This document shows, one piece after another, positions 51,543-60,764 of a stretch of 64,000 nt of DNA. The notes under the pieces are model-generated. The model saw nothing but the letters and a program-made list of their open reading frames with translations, made no database searches and was not told the origin of the DNA. How positions within the stretch are numbered: the first letter of the stretch is position 1; each line of letters begins with the position of its first letter. Source of the DNA: an uncultured Lewinella sp. (GTDB lineage Bacteria > Bacteroidota > Bacteroidia > Chitinophagales > Saprospiraceae); contig CALMYQ010000153.1 in the NCBI GenBank assembly GCA_937873655.1, positions 1 through 64,000 of the forward strand, written 5' to 3'. The position numbers and the translations under genes are program-made.

Positions 51543-52694
51543 ATGGAAAATGGCACGACCGGGGTTTTAAAGCCCGATTTACTCCGCGATTTCTGCTGGT
51601 TTTGCTCCGGAGGCAACACGGATATCCTGCGCTATTGCCCCAGGTCGGAGCATATCAAATACGCGGGAATCGGCGCCACGGTCTTCTTTACCGGTCTGCT
51701 GGCGGGCATTTCGGGTGCTTATGCCTTTTTCACCGTCTTCAAATCCGTACCGCTGGCCCTGATGCTGGGTATCCTGTGGGGCGCCATTATCTTCAACCTG
51801 GACCGGTTTATCGTTTCCACCATCAAAAAGGAAGGGTCGGTCCGCCGCCAGCTGGTCATCGCCCTGCCACGGTTCCTGCTGGCCCTCCTGTTGGCTACGG
51901 TGATTTCCAAACCCCTGGAATTGCGGATCTTTGAATCGGAAATCGCTGAAATCCAGGACCGGCAAAAGAATGAAAAACTGGACCTGATAGACCGGAAGTT
52001 CCAGGAGAAAATTGCGGAGAAAGAAACCGCAATTGATCGCCTGAGCCAGGAAATAAAGACCAGTTTCGAGATCAGGGAACAAAACTATCAGGATTATAAG
52101 TGCGAATGCGACGGCACCTGCGGCACGGGCAAGGTCGGTCGCGGGTCGGAATGCGAGCGCAAGGAAAAAAAATACCTGCAATCCGACCGGGAATACCAGG
52201 AGCTCAAAACGGACAGGGAGGGCGGGATCGCACGGATACGGGATGAGATCGAAGGCCTGAAAAAAGAAAACGAAGGCGCCCTGACCAATGCTTCAGACCT
52301 GTTCTCCGATGGCCTGGTAGCGCGCATATCGGCGGCCGGCCGGTTGCCCTGGGGGCCCGGCTTTTTCATTATGCTCCTGATCCTGATGATCGAGGTCTCG
52401 CCGATCCTGGCGAAGATCCTTTCCCCGCGCGGGCCTTATGACGAAATGCTCAGGCGCGTTGAAGACCAATTTTACCTCGATCAGCTGGAAGCGGTGAACG
52501 AACGCAAAATGGAGATCAGCAAAAAGACCACCCTGCTGTCCAACCTGCATCAGGCGCAGATCGAACAGGAGGTCTATCAGAAAAAAGCGGCGATGAGAGC
52601 CGTTGCCGACGCCCATATGGAACTGATCCGCGAACAGATCGACGAATGGCTCAAAGCGGAAAAAGAACGCCTGGATAAGAGAAAACTGAAATAA
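51543..52694 (+). CDS. DUF4407 membrane protein
   Basis: A product of 383 residues. It begins with LRDFCWFCSGGNTDILRYCP, then two helices (YAGIGATVFFTGLLAGISGAYAFF, and VPLALMLGILWGAIIFNLDRFIVSTIKK, where the NLDR is typical of DUF4407), a third helix near FLLALLLATVIS, a long charged coiled-coil with a Cys cluster (KCECDGTCGTGKVGRGSEC), a fourth helix (FFIMLLILMIEVSPILAKIL) and a final charged helix. The family is common in Bacteroidota and of unknown function. It follows the Ig-like gene by 21 bp and so is probably in the eCIS arm; a role in anchoring or sensing is an inference. Confidence 0.85.
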   Translation: MENGTTGVLKPDLLRDFCWFCSGGNTDILRYCPRSEHIKYAGIGATVFFTGLLAGISGAYAFFTVFKSVPLALMLGILWGAIIFNLDRFIVSTIKKEGSVRRQLVIALPRFLLALLLATVISKPLELRIFESEIAEIQDRQKNEKLDLIDRKFQEKIAEKETAIDRLSQEIKTSFEIREQNYQDYKCECDGTCGTGKVGRGSECERKEKKYLQSDREYQELKTDREGGIARIRDEIEGLKKENEGALTNASDLFSDGLVARISAAGRLPWGPGFFIMLLILMIEVSPILAKILSPRGPYDEMLRRVEDQFYLDQLEAVNERKMEISKKTTLLSNLHQAQIEQEVYQKKAAMRAVADAHMELIREQIDEWLKAEKERLDKRKLK

Positions 52695-52708
52695 ACCCGA
52701 TCAGACCG

Positions 52709-53236
52709 ATGCGCAAAAAAACAATGGACGAATTGAACCGCCCCAGCGTCGAGGCTTTTCGCGAACAGGCCCGAAAACCGGTGGCCCTGGTGCTGGACAA
52801 TGTCCGATCCGGCCTGAACGTAGGCTCCGTCTTTCGCACCGCCGACGGTTTCGGGTTGGAACGCGTCCTGCTTTGCGGCATCACGGCAATTCCGCCGCAC
52901 CGGGAGATCCTCAAAACAGCGCTGGGCGCTACGGAGTCCGTACCCTGGTCCCATCATGCAGATCCCGTCGAAGCCGTTTTGGAACTAAAAAATGAAGGCT
53001 ACAAGGTCCTTGCGGTCGAACAAGCGGTGGGCAGCATCCAACTCCACGAATTCCGGGTCCTGCCCGGCCGGAAATACGCCCTTGTTTTCGGCAACGAGGT
53101 CAACGGCGTCAGTGAAGCTGTCATGGCCCATGTCGACGGCGCCCTGGAGATCCCGCAGGCCGGTTCCAAACATTCGCTGAATATCTCGGTTTGCGCCGGC
53201 ATCCTGGCCTGGGAATTTGCCCGGCAGTTGGGTTGA
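52709..53236 (+). CDS. SpoU/TrmH-family RNA 2'-O-methyltransferase
   Basis: A product of 175 residues. It has the three SPOUT motifs: VLDNVRSGLNVGSVFRTADGFG, YALVFGNEVNGVSEAVM and EIPQAGSKHSLNISVCAGILAWEF, which form the knot that binds SAM. Such enzymes methylate ribose in tRNA or rRNA. It lacks an N-terminal substrate-binding domain, as many short members do. It is 14 bp after the DUF4407 gene and probably reads through from it, but its job is most likely housekeeping. Confidence 0.92.
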   Translation: MRKKTMDELNRPSVEAFREQARKPVALVLDNVRSGLNVGSVFRTADGFGLERVLLCGITAIPPHREILKTALGATESVPWSHHADPVEAVLELKNEGYKVLAVEQAVGSIQLHEFRVLPGRKYALVFGNEVNGVSEAVMAHVDGALEIPQAGSKHSLNISVCAGILAWEFARQLG

Positions 53237-53239
53237 TGT

Positions 53240-53400
53240 GGTTGTTATGATGGTTTATTGTTGTTTGTTGTTGTTTGTTGTTGTTTATTGTTGTTTATTG
53301 TTGTTGACGCCCGCAACTAAAATAAACCATCATAAACCATCATAAACCATCATAAACCAAAATCAACCATCATAAACCAAAATCAACCATCATAAACCCC
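53240..53400. repeat. two-sided array between convergent genes
   Basis: Left part: TTGTTGTTTATTG/TTGTTGTTTGTTG units (to about 53304). Centre: ACGCCCGCAACT. Right part: ATAAACCATCATAAACC and AAAATCAACCATC units (to about 53400). Same order (G/T-rich, then A/C-rich) as at 8575 and 34497. The gap separates the TrmH-type gene from the porin-like gene and holds no gene. Confidence 0.85.
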
Positions 53401-53442
53401 AAACCAAAGACTCAAGGAGCCGTTCAAATCAAAAATCAACCT

Positions 53443-53471
53443 CCGGCGGCCGTAGCCTCGGCGAAGGCGGC
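53443..53471. repeat. REP-like palindrome copy
   Basis: Contains CCGGCGGCCGTAGCC, TCGGCGAAGGCGGC. It has the CGTAGCCTCGGCG-AGGCGG core of the family at 8665-8692 (there on the other strand). It lies just inside the 3' end of the porin-like gene's gap. Confidence 0.65.
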
Positions 53472-53483
53472 AAATCAACAAAC

Positions 53484-54131
53484 CTACCGCGAATTCTTCC
53501 CAAACATGAATCCGAGCGAGAACAGGAACCTGGCCGGCGTCTCGTCGAAAGCGTAGCTCGTATTGCCGAATGTGATGTGATCGCCGAATTTGTTGAAATT
53601 GCCCTCGTAGCGCAGGTCGATCATCAGCTTCCAGATGTCGATGCCCAGGCCGCCTTGCCAACCCAGGGTCATGCTTTTGAAATCCTGTTTATAGCCTTCA
53701 AAATCAGTGAGGTCGGAGGTGCTGTTGAGGTAAATATGGCCGACAGGACCGGCGTGCAGGCGCAAGGGGCCGAATTTATAGCCCAGCAGGACGGGCACGT
53801 CCAGGTATTGGTATTTTTCTTCTTTGACGACGGTTCCCGGGTTCTGAAGGTCTTCCACCTGAAAATCCACCTTATTGGAATTCAGCAGGATCTCCGGCTG
53901 AAAGAGGAAGTTGTTGAAACGGGCCTGGATGACCAGGCCGGCATGGACGCCGTATTTGGCATCCTTCAGGGCGATGTTCAACCGGTCTACGCCGTTTTCG
54001 ATGACGTTGAAATCGTCGGGGCTCAATTCTTCCGTGCTGGCGCCGGCGCGGATGCCGATGCGCAGTTGGCTGTAGCCGTAAGAGATCGTCAGCACCACGG
54101 TAAGAAGCGTGAAAAGGATTTCCTTTCTCAT
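53484..54131 (-). CDS. outer-membrane beta-barrel (PorT-like) protein
   Basis: A product of 215 residues from ATG 54131. A signal peptide (LLTVVLTISYGYSQ) is followed by alternating beta-strand patterns: LRIGIRAGASTEEL, KYGVHAGLVIQARFNNFLFQPEILL, YQYLDVPVLLGYKFGPLRLHAGPVG, SMTLGWQGGLGIDIWKLMIDLRYEG and FLFSLGFMFGKN at the end. It fits the ~8-strand outer-membrane proteins common in Bacteroidota. It stands alone. Function unknown; similar proteins help in gliding or T9SS in other species, but this is not shown here. Confidence 0.78.
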   Translation of the reverse strand: MRKEILFTLLTVVLTISYGYSQLRIGIRAGASTEELSPDDFNVIENGVDRLNIALKDAKYGVHAGLVIQARFNNFLFQPEILLNSNKVDFQVEDLQNPGTVVKEEKYQYLDVPVLLGYKFGPLRLHAGPVGHIYLNSTSDLTDFEGYKQDFKSMTLGWQGGLGIDIWKLMIDLRYEGNFNKFGDHITFGNTSYAFDETPARFLFSLGFMFGKNSR

Positions 54132-54251
54132 GATTTGGTTTTTATCCGGATAACGCACGGCCGGAGGTGAAAAATACTTTCAAAGGTCGATTTTCTTTAT
54201 AATTCCCCGAAAAAATACGATTATCTTGCAGGTTTTTAACAAAAGACCCGA

Positions 54252-54848
54252 ATGGAAATTGAAAAAGCGGAGTTTATTGGCAGCTTCCCGGATCTGAAGC
54301 ATTGCCCCAAATCGGGGTGGCCGGAATTTGCCTTTATCGGCAGGTCTAATGTTGGGAAATCCTCGCTCATCAATATGTTGTGCGGCCGAAAGGAACTGGC
54401 CCATACCTCCGGAAAACCCGGAAAAACCCAGAGTCTCAATTATTTCGCCATTGACGAAAAATGGTACCTGGTGGACCTGCCGGGTTACGGTTACGCCCGT
54501 ATATCCAAGACCAAACGCGCCGATTTCGGCCGGCTCATCGAATCCTACCTGCGGGACCGCCGGGAACTGTTCTGCGCCTTCCTGTTGCTGGACATCAATG
54601 TGCCTCCCCAGGCATTGGACATGGAATTCATGAACTGGATGGGCGAGAATCAGGTTCCCTTCGTGGTCGCCTTTACCAAAACCGATAAATTATCGCCGGT
54701 CAAGATTAAAGGCCAGGCGGAGGCCATTTGTTCGGCGATGCTGGAAAATTGGGAAACCTTGCCGGAACAGTTCGTTACCTCTTCCCACAAAAAGACCGGG
54801 CGGCAGGAGATCCTTCAGTTTATCGGAGGGGTCTTGCAGGGGATTTAG
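54252..54848 (+). CDS. engB: ribosome biogenesis GTPase EngB
   Basis: A product of 198 residues. Motifs in order: G1 GRSNVGKSSLIN, G2 region SGKPGKTQSLN, G3 DLPGYGYARIS, G4 TKTDKLS, G5 TSSHKKTG. EngB (YihA/YsxC) acts in late assembly of the large ribosomal subunit. The length is typical. It lies 36 bp before the acyltransferase gene and probably heads a three-gene housekeeping operon with it and the exonuclease gene. Confidence 0.96.
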   Translation: MEIEKAEFIGSFPDLKHCPKSGWPEFAFIGRSNVGKSSLINMLCGRKELAHTSGKPGKTQSLNYFAIDEKWYLVDLPGYGYARISKTKRADFGRLIESYLRDRRELFCAFLLLDINVPPQALDMEFMNWMGENQVPFVVAFTKTDKLSPVKIKGQAEAICSAMLENWETLPEQFVTSSHKKTGRQEILQFIGGVLQGI

Positions 54849-54884
54849 AACAGGGCGCAAAAGCATGCCCGAAATCGGAAAGAC

Positions 54885-56597
54885 ATGTCAGCAGAAGATA
54901 AAACATTTTATCCGCCGGTCATCCCGGATATTGAGGATTGGCCGATCTACCGCCTGAGCGAAGACCGAAAGAATTTTGTGGAAGAGGTCGACCAGTTTAC
55001 CGTCAACCGTTTGCTGAAAATCCACGGCAACAAGATCGGCGATACGATAGCCAAAACCATTTATCAGGAGCGCATCCGGATCAAGGAAGAACCCTGGAAA
55101 GTGGACCCGCCCAACGAACGCCTTTTCTGGAAAAGGATCCGGCGCAAACTCCTCAAAAGCGGCCTGGACAAGGGAGAGGAAGAGGTCCGCAAAACCAATG
55201 AAGAGATCCTCCGGCAGATCGTACACCGCTATTCTGAGGAGATTGTAGGGGCCTTCCGCATTAAGACCTTTCTGTTTGCCAGGCGGTTTCTTACCCTGTT
55301 CTTTACCCGGCTGCTCAATACCGCCGCAGGCCGCAACTGGGGGAGGATCTTCGGCTCGAAATACAGCCTGATGGACCGGCTCATCGTCACCGGCTACATC
55401 GAAGAGGTGCGTTCGCTGATGAAAAAAGGCGTGGTCATCGTAGCGCCCACACACTTCAGCAACCTGGACTCCATCCTCATCGGCTACGCCATGGATACCT
55501 TTATGGGGCTGCCCTCCTTTTCGTACGGCGCCGGCCTCAACCTGTACAATACCGGGTATACAGCCTATTTCATGAACCGGCTGGGCGCCTACCGGGTAGA
55601 CCGCCGCAAAAAGAACGTCGTTTACCTGGAAACCCTGAAGGCCATGTCCAACCTGTCCATCCAGCGCGGGGTGAACAGCCTGTTCTTCCCCGGCGGAACC
55701 CGGTCGCGGTCCGGCGCGCTGGAAACCAGGCTCAAACTCGGGCTGCTCGGCACCGTCGTGGAAGCCCAGCGCGCCCTGTTTGAACAAGGAAAGGACACCA
55801 AGGTGTTTGTCGTCCCGCTGGTGTTAGGGTATCACTTTGTGCTGGAAGCCAAATTCCTCATCGAACAGCACCTCCGGGAAACGGGGCAGGAGCGGTATAT
55901 CCGCTCGCAGGACGAGTCCGGCAGCCCCTGGCAGATCCTGAAATTCATCTGGCAGCTGTTTTCCAAAGCCAACGAGATCACCCTGTCGTTCGGCCGGCCG
56001 ATGGATGTGCTGGGCAATCCGGTGGATGCGGAAGGCCGGAGTATGGACGCACGCGGCAGAGAATTGGACATCAAGGGCTTTTTTATGCTGGACGGCGTTG
56101 TCAACCGTGACCTCCAACGGGAGTCGGAATATACCAAAATGGTGGCCGAAAAGATCGTGGATCGCTATTTCCGGGACAATACCGTGCTCACCAGTCACCT
56201 GGTGGCCTACGCGGCATTCGAAATCCTGAAACAGCAGAATATGCGGCTCGATATCTACGGCGTGCTGCGGTTGCCGGAAGATGATTATGTCTTTCCGAAG
56301 GATGTCCTGTACGATGTGGTCGACCAGCTCAAGGCGGGGCTCACCGAAATGGAAAGCCGGGGCGAGATCCGCTTGTCGCCCGAAATTGGCCTGAATATTG
56401 AAGAACTGGTCGCCGACGGTATTTCCCGTCTGGGGAATTTCCACGTCGGAAAACCCCTCCGGTTCAATAAAAAAGACGAGATTGTCAGCGACAGCTTCAA
56501 AGTGCTGTATTATTACCACAACCGCCTGGAAAATTACGGGCTGAACAAAAAAATCCGCTGGCGGAAAATGGAAGAAGTGCCGGAACCCGCAGAATAA
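54885..56597 (+). CDS. glycerolipid acyltransferase (PlsB-like)
   Basis: A product of 570 residues. It carries the acyltransferase motifs HFSNLD (H190-x4-D195), the Arg-containing block around MNRLGAYRVDRR, and FPGGTRSRSG, followed by VPLVLGYHFVLEAKF. The size and spacing resemble glycerol-3-phosphate acyltransferases more than the smaller PlsC family. The N-terminal ~180 residues are charged and helical; the C-terminal ~170 residues are a helical extension. It is probably a membrane-bound enzyme in phospholipid synthesis. The exact acceptor is not proved. Confidence 0.82.
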   Translation: MSAEDKTFYPPVIPDIEDWPIYRLSEDRKNFVEEVDQFTVNRLLKIHGNKIGDTIAKTIYQERIRIKEEPWKVDPPNERLFWKRIRRKLLKSGLDKGEEEVRKTNEEILRQIVHRYSEEIVGAFRIKTFLFARRFLTLFFTRLLNTAAGRNWGRIFGSKYSLMDRLIVTGYIEEVRSLMKKGVVIVAPTHFSNLDSILIGYAMDTFMGLPSFSYGAGLNLYNTGYTAYFMNRLGAYRVDRRKKNVVYLETLKAMSNLSIQRGVNSLFFPGGTRSRSGALETRLKLGLLGTVVEAQRALFEQGKDTKVFVVPLVLGYHFVLEAKFLIEQHLRETGQERYIRSQDESGSPWQILKFIWQLFSKANEITLSFGRPMDVLGNPVDAEGRSMDARGRELDIKGFFMLDGVVNRDLQRESEYTKMVAEKIVDRYFRDNTVLTSHLVAYAAFEILKQQNMRLDIYGVLRLPEDDYVFPKDVLYDVVDQLKAGLTEMESRGEIRLSPEIGLNIEELVADGISRLGNFHVGKPLRFNKKDEIVSDSFKVLYYYHNRLENYGLNKKIRWRKMEEVPEPAE

Positions 56598-56630
56598 TGC
56601 GATTCATTGAATCGGTGAAAAGCCTGGAAC

Positions 56631-57176
56631 ATGAACTTTATCATATTCGACCTGGAAGCGACCTGCTGGGAAGGAAAACCGCCGAACATGGTGCAGGAAA
56701 CCATCGAGATCGGCGCTGTCCGGATCAATCCCTACGGCGAGGTGGAAGATACCTTCAACCGGTTTATCCGGCCGGTGATCAACCCTTTCCTGTCCTATTT
56801 TTGCCGCCAGCTCACCCATATCGAACAGGAATACATCAACCGGGCTTCCGCCTTCCCGGATGTAGCCGACGAGTTTCAGGAATGGTCCGGCGTGTTCGAC
56901 GATGAAGATTACCTGCTGTGCTCCTGGGGCAGCTTCGACAAAAAACTGCTCGTCCAGGATTGCATTTTGCACAAACTGGATTACGATTGGACCGCCCACC
57001 ACATCAACCTTAAACGGCAATACCAGGAGTTGAAACGCCTGCACCGCTCGCGCGGCCTCAAAGCAGCCGTCAACAGCGAAGGCTTTGAATTCACCGGCAG
57101 CCACCACCGCGGCATTGACGACGCCAAGAACCTCGCCAAGATCTTTGTCAAGTACCTCGACGAATGGAAATACTAA
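56631..57176 (+). CDS. DEDDh 3'-5' exonuclease
   Basis: A product of 181 residues. It has exonuclease motifs IIFDLEATCWEG (Exo I, Asp7 and Glu9), a middle Asp in SWGSFDKKLL, and HHRGIDDAKNLAKIF (Exo III, His and Asp). The form resembles KapD/Eri1-like exonucleases, which trim RNA 3' ends, rather than DNA polymerase III epsilon. It follows the acyltransferase gene by 33 bp on the same strand. Its substrate (RNA or DNA) is not shown. Confidence 0.9.
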   Translation: MNFIIFDLEATCWEGKPPNMVQETIEIGAVRINPYGEVEDTFNRFIRPVINPFLSYFCRQLTHIEQEYINRASAFPDVADEFQEWSGVFDDEDYLLCSWGSFDKKLLVQDCILHKLDYDWTAHHINLKRQYQELKRLHRSRGLKAAVNSEGFEFTGSHHRGIDDAKNLAKIFVKYLDEWKY

Positions 57177-57218
57177 TCATACGTCCCAATGCATCATCAT
57201 GCATTAATAAACCGTCCC

Positions 57219-57626
57219 TCACGGATTCAGCCGCGCCAGCAGGATGCCTGCCACGGCAGCTTGCACAAATCCGTACAGCAGCCAGGTCAGGATCATGGTC
57301 AGCGAAACGTCAATGGCGCTGAACGTGATCCACATGGACGGCAGCACCGCCACCGCCACGTAAACCAGGCCAAGCTCCAGGCCCCGCAGCAGAAACCACC
57401 CGTTGAACTGCCCTTTGAAACGTTCCCAGAACCACGCCAGGCCAAGACCCAGGATGAACGGATGGACAAAAAACAGCCAACTGCGGTCGTCTCCGGTCCG
57501 GAAAACAGGATTGTAGTATTGTTCGGCCAGGCCGGGGAAGGCGAGAACGGTCAGGTATACCATGCCGAAGCCCAAAACCAGAAGGACTACGCCGGTAATC
57601 AATCCCGTTGTGATGATCTTTTTCAT
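57219..57626 (-). CDS. small four-helix membrane protein
   Basis: A product of 135 residues. Hydrophobic helices: TTGLITGVVLLVLGFGMVYLTVL, LFFVHPFILGLGLAWFWERF, LELGLVYVAVAVLPSMWITF and MILTWLLYGFVQAAVAGILLARL. No family is recognised with confidence; it looks like a small DUF-type inner-membrane protein of Bacteroidota. It converges on the exonuclease gene with a ~42-bp gap. Confidence 0.6.
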   Translation of the reverse strand: MKKIITTGLITGVVLLVLGFGMVYLTVLAFPGLAEQYYNPVFRTGDDRSWLFFVHPFILGLGLAWFWERFKGQFNGWFLLRGLELGLVYVAVAVLPSMWITFSAIDVSLTMILTWLLYGFVQAAVAGILLARLNP

Positions 57627-57767
57627 TTTTTACCAGGTTTTTCGCGAGAAGGAATCGGTTTTCGGCCCTCATCGGAAGGCCGTAATTTTCACACACCAAA
57701 ATAAATGGACCTGCGAGGGAAAGCTTATGCGAAAAATCAGCAACGGGGATGATAATTATCAGGACGG

Positions 57768-58520
57768 TCACCTGATCTTGTCCAACAGCGCCAGTAAGGC
57801 TTCCTTTTTCCGGACGGCGACCGGGGCGGTTTCCCTGCCCGACAAGGTCACGCTGTTGTTCACTTTATCGTAATGGGTGATGTGGTGCGGGTTGATCAGA
57901 AAGGAGTGGTGGACCCGCAGGAAGTCGGCTTCCGCAAGCATCGTTTCAAAATGCTTCAGGTTGCGGGAGGCGAGGATCTGTTTGCCGTCCTTGAGCTGCA
58001 ACCGGGTGTAGGCCCCGTCGGACTCCAGATAAAGGATGTCCTCAATCAGCAGGACGTATATGTTCTCCCGGTCGCGGATGACGATTTTCCGGGGTTTCTC
58101 CCGGCCGGCCGGCCGGAGCATCTCTTTCATGATGGATAATTGGGCCAGCAACTGATCCTTGTCCAGCTGGTCGCGGACCTTCTGGACGCTTGCCGCCAGC
58201 TCTTCTCCGTCGACGGGCTTGAGCAGGAACTCTACCGCGCTGTACCGGAACGCCTGGACGGCATACCGGTCGTGGGCGGTGATGAAAATGACCTGGAAGG
58301 TCCGGTCTCCCAGTTGATCGAGCAATTCCATGCTGGTGCCGTCGTCGAGCTCTACATCCAGGATCAGCAATTCGGCTTCCGGGTGGAGGCCAATGACCTT
58401 TAAAGCGGAGGCAATGCTGTGGGCGGTCCCGATAATCTGAACCTCCGGGCAGCAGGTTGCCAGCAGTTGTTGAAGGACCCGAAGCGTAGCGCCCTCGTTT
58501 TCGATCAGGATGGTTTTCAT
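57768..58520 (-). CDS. LytTR-type response regulator
   Basis: A product of 250 residues. The receiver has the phospho-Asp in LLILDVELDDGTSMELL and Lys in LLKPVDG. The LytTR domain lies at about 145-248 (KIVIRDRENIYVLLIEDILYLESDGAYTRLQL, then FLRVHHSFLINPHHI). The start overlaps the upstream kinase stop by 4 bp, so they are made together. It is likely the output partner of that kinase. The acidic triad at the N-terminus is altered (MKTILIENEG), which may affect Mg binding. Confidence 0.93.
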   Translation of the reverse strand: MKTILIENEGATLRVLQQLLATCCPEVQIIGTAHSIASALKVIGLHPEAELLILDVELDDGTSMELLDQLGDRTFQVIFITAHDRYAVQAFRYSAVEFLLKPVDGEELAASVQKVRDQLDKDQLLAQLSIMKEMLRPAGREKPRKIVIRDRENIYVLLIEDILYLESDGAYTRLQLKDGKQILASRNLKHFETMLAEADFLRVHHSFLINPHHITHYDKVNNSVTLSGRETAPVAVRKKEALLALLDKIR

Positions 58521-60568
58521 GCGGTTTGCATTGCAGGGTTGCCGAATCGCCTTTCCTTCAGTTTGGGCAGTACCAGGACAACCCGTGTACCGCCTCCTGC
58601 GCCGTCTTCCGTATCATACCGGAAGGCCTTGCGGTAGGTTCGCGTCAGCAGGCTGCACCGCTCCCGGGTGATGAGGGTGGCCAGCGATCCGTCTTTGCGG
58701 CCGTTCAGCTGCCGGGCGGCGGTTCGGCCAATGCCGTTGTCGGAAATGACGACCTGATAATGATCCCGGCGCTGTTCAAAACGGATATTCACGTTGCCGC
58801 CCGACCGGGTATAGATCCGGCCGTGTTCAATGGCGTTTTCCACAAAAGGCTGGATCAGCATGGGCGGGATGAAAATCTCGTCAGGGTCCAGGCCTTCATC
58901 CATCTCGATGCGAAAATCGAACCGGTTTTCGTAGCGCAGTTGTTGAATGGCGAGGTAGTTGTTCAGCGACTCGGTCTCTTCCGACAGCGGGATCAGCTCC
59001 CTGCGGCTGTGTTCGAGGGTTTGGCGGATGAGGCGCGCGAATTTGGTGAGGTAAAAAGCGCCCCGTTCGGCCTGGCCCTGGTTGAGCAGAAAAGACTGAA
59101 TGGAAGATAATGCATTGAAGGTGAAATGGGGATTCATCTGGGCGCCGAGCAGCCGCTGTTCCAGTTCGATCGCCTTTTTTTGCGACCGCAGTACACGTTG
59201 GCGGTTGTACAGGAATACGGCCGCAAAAAGCAGCAGGCCGATGAGTCCGAATGCGGCCAGCAACGTGGTTTTTTGCCGCAATTCCAGCGCCTGGATCCGG
59301 TTTTCCTCGTTCAGCGCCGCTATTTTCGCTTCTTTCTGGGCGGTTTCGTATCTGGTTTCCCATTCATTGATCCTGGCCAGGACCTTTTCATCCTTGAGGC
59401 TGTCTTTGAGCTGGTCGTATTTCAGGTAGGATCGCAGGGCCGACCGGTAATCGCCCTTCGCTTCGTGGATCTGAAAATTGGAATAATAAAACCCCTCCTG
59501 GAGGTTAAGGTCTCCGATGGATAAGGCCAGACCGAGTCCTTTTTGATTCAGATCGAGGGCTTTATCAAACGCACCGGCCTCGGCGGCGCACCCGGCCATA
59601 TTGATGTACGCGTTGGCCAGGTGCATGGTCAGCCCGTTCTTTTCGGCCAGCTCACGGAGTTCTTCCAGCAGCGCAAGGGCTTTCGGCAGGTTCTTCATTT
59701 CGCCGTAAATGCCGGTCAGGTTGGTCAATGCGACGGCAGCGGCTACCTGGTCATTGGTCTTTTTCACAAGGTCGTAAACCTGCAATTGGTAGGCGAGGGC
59801 GCTATCCAGTTGGTGGAGTTTGAAAAAGGTGTTCCCGATCCCGGACAAGGTAGGCCGGATGACGGCGGGGTTATCGGTTGCCCTGGCCAGGTTGTAAGCT
59901 TTGCGGTAATATTTGAAACTGTTCTGATAATCCTCCGCAATGAAGAAGGCGTTCCCGATATGCGAAAGGATGGCGCTGGTCAGGACCGTATCCCGGAGTT
60001 GCCTGGAAAACCGTTCAGCCGAAAACAGGTGGTCTGATCCCTGCTCAACCTCGCCCAGGCGGGTATGAATGAAGCCGATGTTCATATGGAGTTTGGCGAG
60101 GTTTTTCTGGACGCCCGCCTCCGTTGTATCCCGGGTCAGCCAATAGGCCAGCGATTCATCCAGCAGTTTCAGCGCCTCCTCCTGTTCGCCCAGGTTGGCG
60201 AGGATATTGCCCTTTACCCCCCTGGATCGCGCTTCCATCTCGCGGTCGCCGATCCGGATAAAACCCGTCAGCGCGGCGTCCGCATAGGATTTTGCCTCCT
60301 GAAGGTTGGTCCGCATCAGGCCGTCCGCCGAATAGAAATCAGCCCACGGCTTGTAGGTGTTTCCCGGGTGTTCGGAAGCCAGTTCCTGCAACCGGATCGC
60401 TGTTTTTTGCAGCTCATCCCGGTCTGAAATGGCGGTCAGGTGTTCCGCCTCCCGTATTAAACGGTTGAACAGGGTATCAGCTGATTGGGCGCAGGCGAAG
60501 GCCGGCAGGATGGAGATCAGCGCGGCAGTCAGGATTGCCGGGAAGTTTTTGGTGGATAATGATCGCAT
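58517..60568 (-). CDS. TPR-containing LytS-type sensor histidine kinase
   Basis: A product of 683 residues from ATG 60568, which gives a signal peptide (AALISILPAFACAQS). The periplasmic part is made of tetratricopeptide repeats (about 80-360: for example SHIGNAFFIAEDYQNSFKYY, then ALTNLTGIYGEMKNLPKALAL). One transmembrane helix (LLAAFGLIGLLLFAAVFLYN) leads to a His_kinase domain with the phospho-His in LGAQMNPHFTFNALSSIQ and a HATPase end with VISDNGIGRTAARQL. This layout is common in Bacteroidota. It overlaps the LytTR gene by 4 bp. Confidence 0.9.
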   Translation of the reverse strand: MRSLSTKNFPAILTAALISILPAFACAQSADTLFNRLIREAEHLTAISDRDELQKTAIRLQELASEHPGNTYKPWADFYSADGLMRTNLQEAKSYADAALTGFIRIGDREMEARSRGVKGNILANLGEQEEALKLLDESLAYWLTRDTTEAGVQKNLAKLHMNIGFIHTRLGEVEQGSDHLFSAERFSRQLRDTVLTSAILSHIGNAFFIAEDYQNSFKYYRKAYNLARATDNPAVIRPTLSGIGNTFFKLHQLDSALAYQLQVYDLVKKTNDQVAAAVALTNLTGIYGEMKNLPKALALLEELRELAEKNGLTMHLANAYINMAGCAAEAGAFDKALDLNQKGLGLALSIGDLNLQEGFYYSNFQIHEAKGDYRSALRSYLKYDQLKDSLKDEKVLARINEWETRYETAQKEAKIAALNEENRIQALELRQKTTLLAAFGLIGLLLFAAVFLYNRQRVLRSQKKAIELEQRLLGAQMNPHFTFNALSSIQSFLLNQGQAERGAFYLTKFARLIRQTLEHSRRELIPLSEETESLNNYLAIQQLRYENRFDFRIEMDEGLDPDEIFIPPMLIQPFVENAIEHGRIYTRSGGNVNIRFEQRRDHYQVVISDNGIGRTAARQLNGRKDGSLATLITRERCSLLTRTYRKAFRYDTEDGAGGGTRVVLVLPKLKERRFGNPAMQTA

Positions 60569-60764
60569 AAGCAAAAATTCAGGCTCTTGAGCGCATGGTC
60601 GCCTTATCGGCCCATCGCTGTGCAATGATACGCACTATTGGGCGGCAAAACGGTGCACTTATCAAAAAAACAGGTGCAGTTGTAAAATCCGGCCCGGCCC
60701 GGCGCGGGTTTTGCCCTAATGTTGCACCGCAACCCCCCGATTTGAAAACCAAAAGTCTGATTCC

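Noticed and set aside
19544..53236. Type VI secretion system
   Set aside because: No TssJ/L/M membrane complex or ClpV-type disaggregase. The ATPase is of the eCIS type, and the wedge and LysM set fits Afp/PVC.
53236..53483. Possible tRNA or small RNA between the TrmH-type and porin-like genes
   Set aside because: The stretch is only arrays and a palindrome; no cloverleaf or conserved arms.
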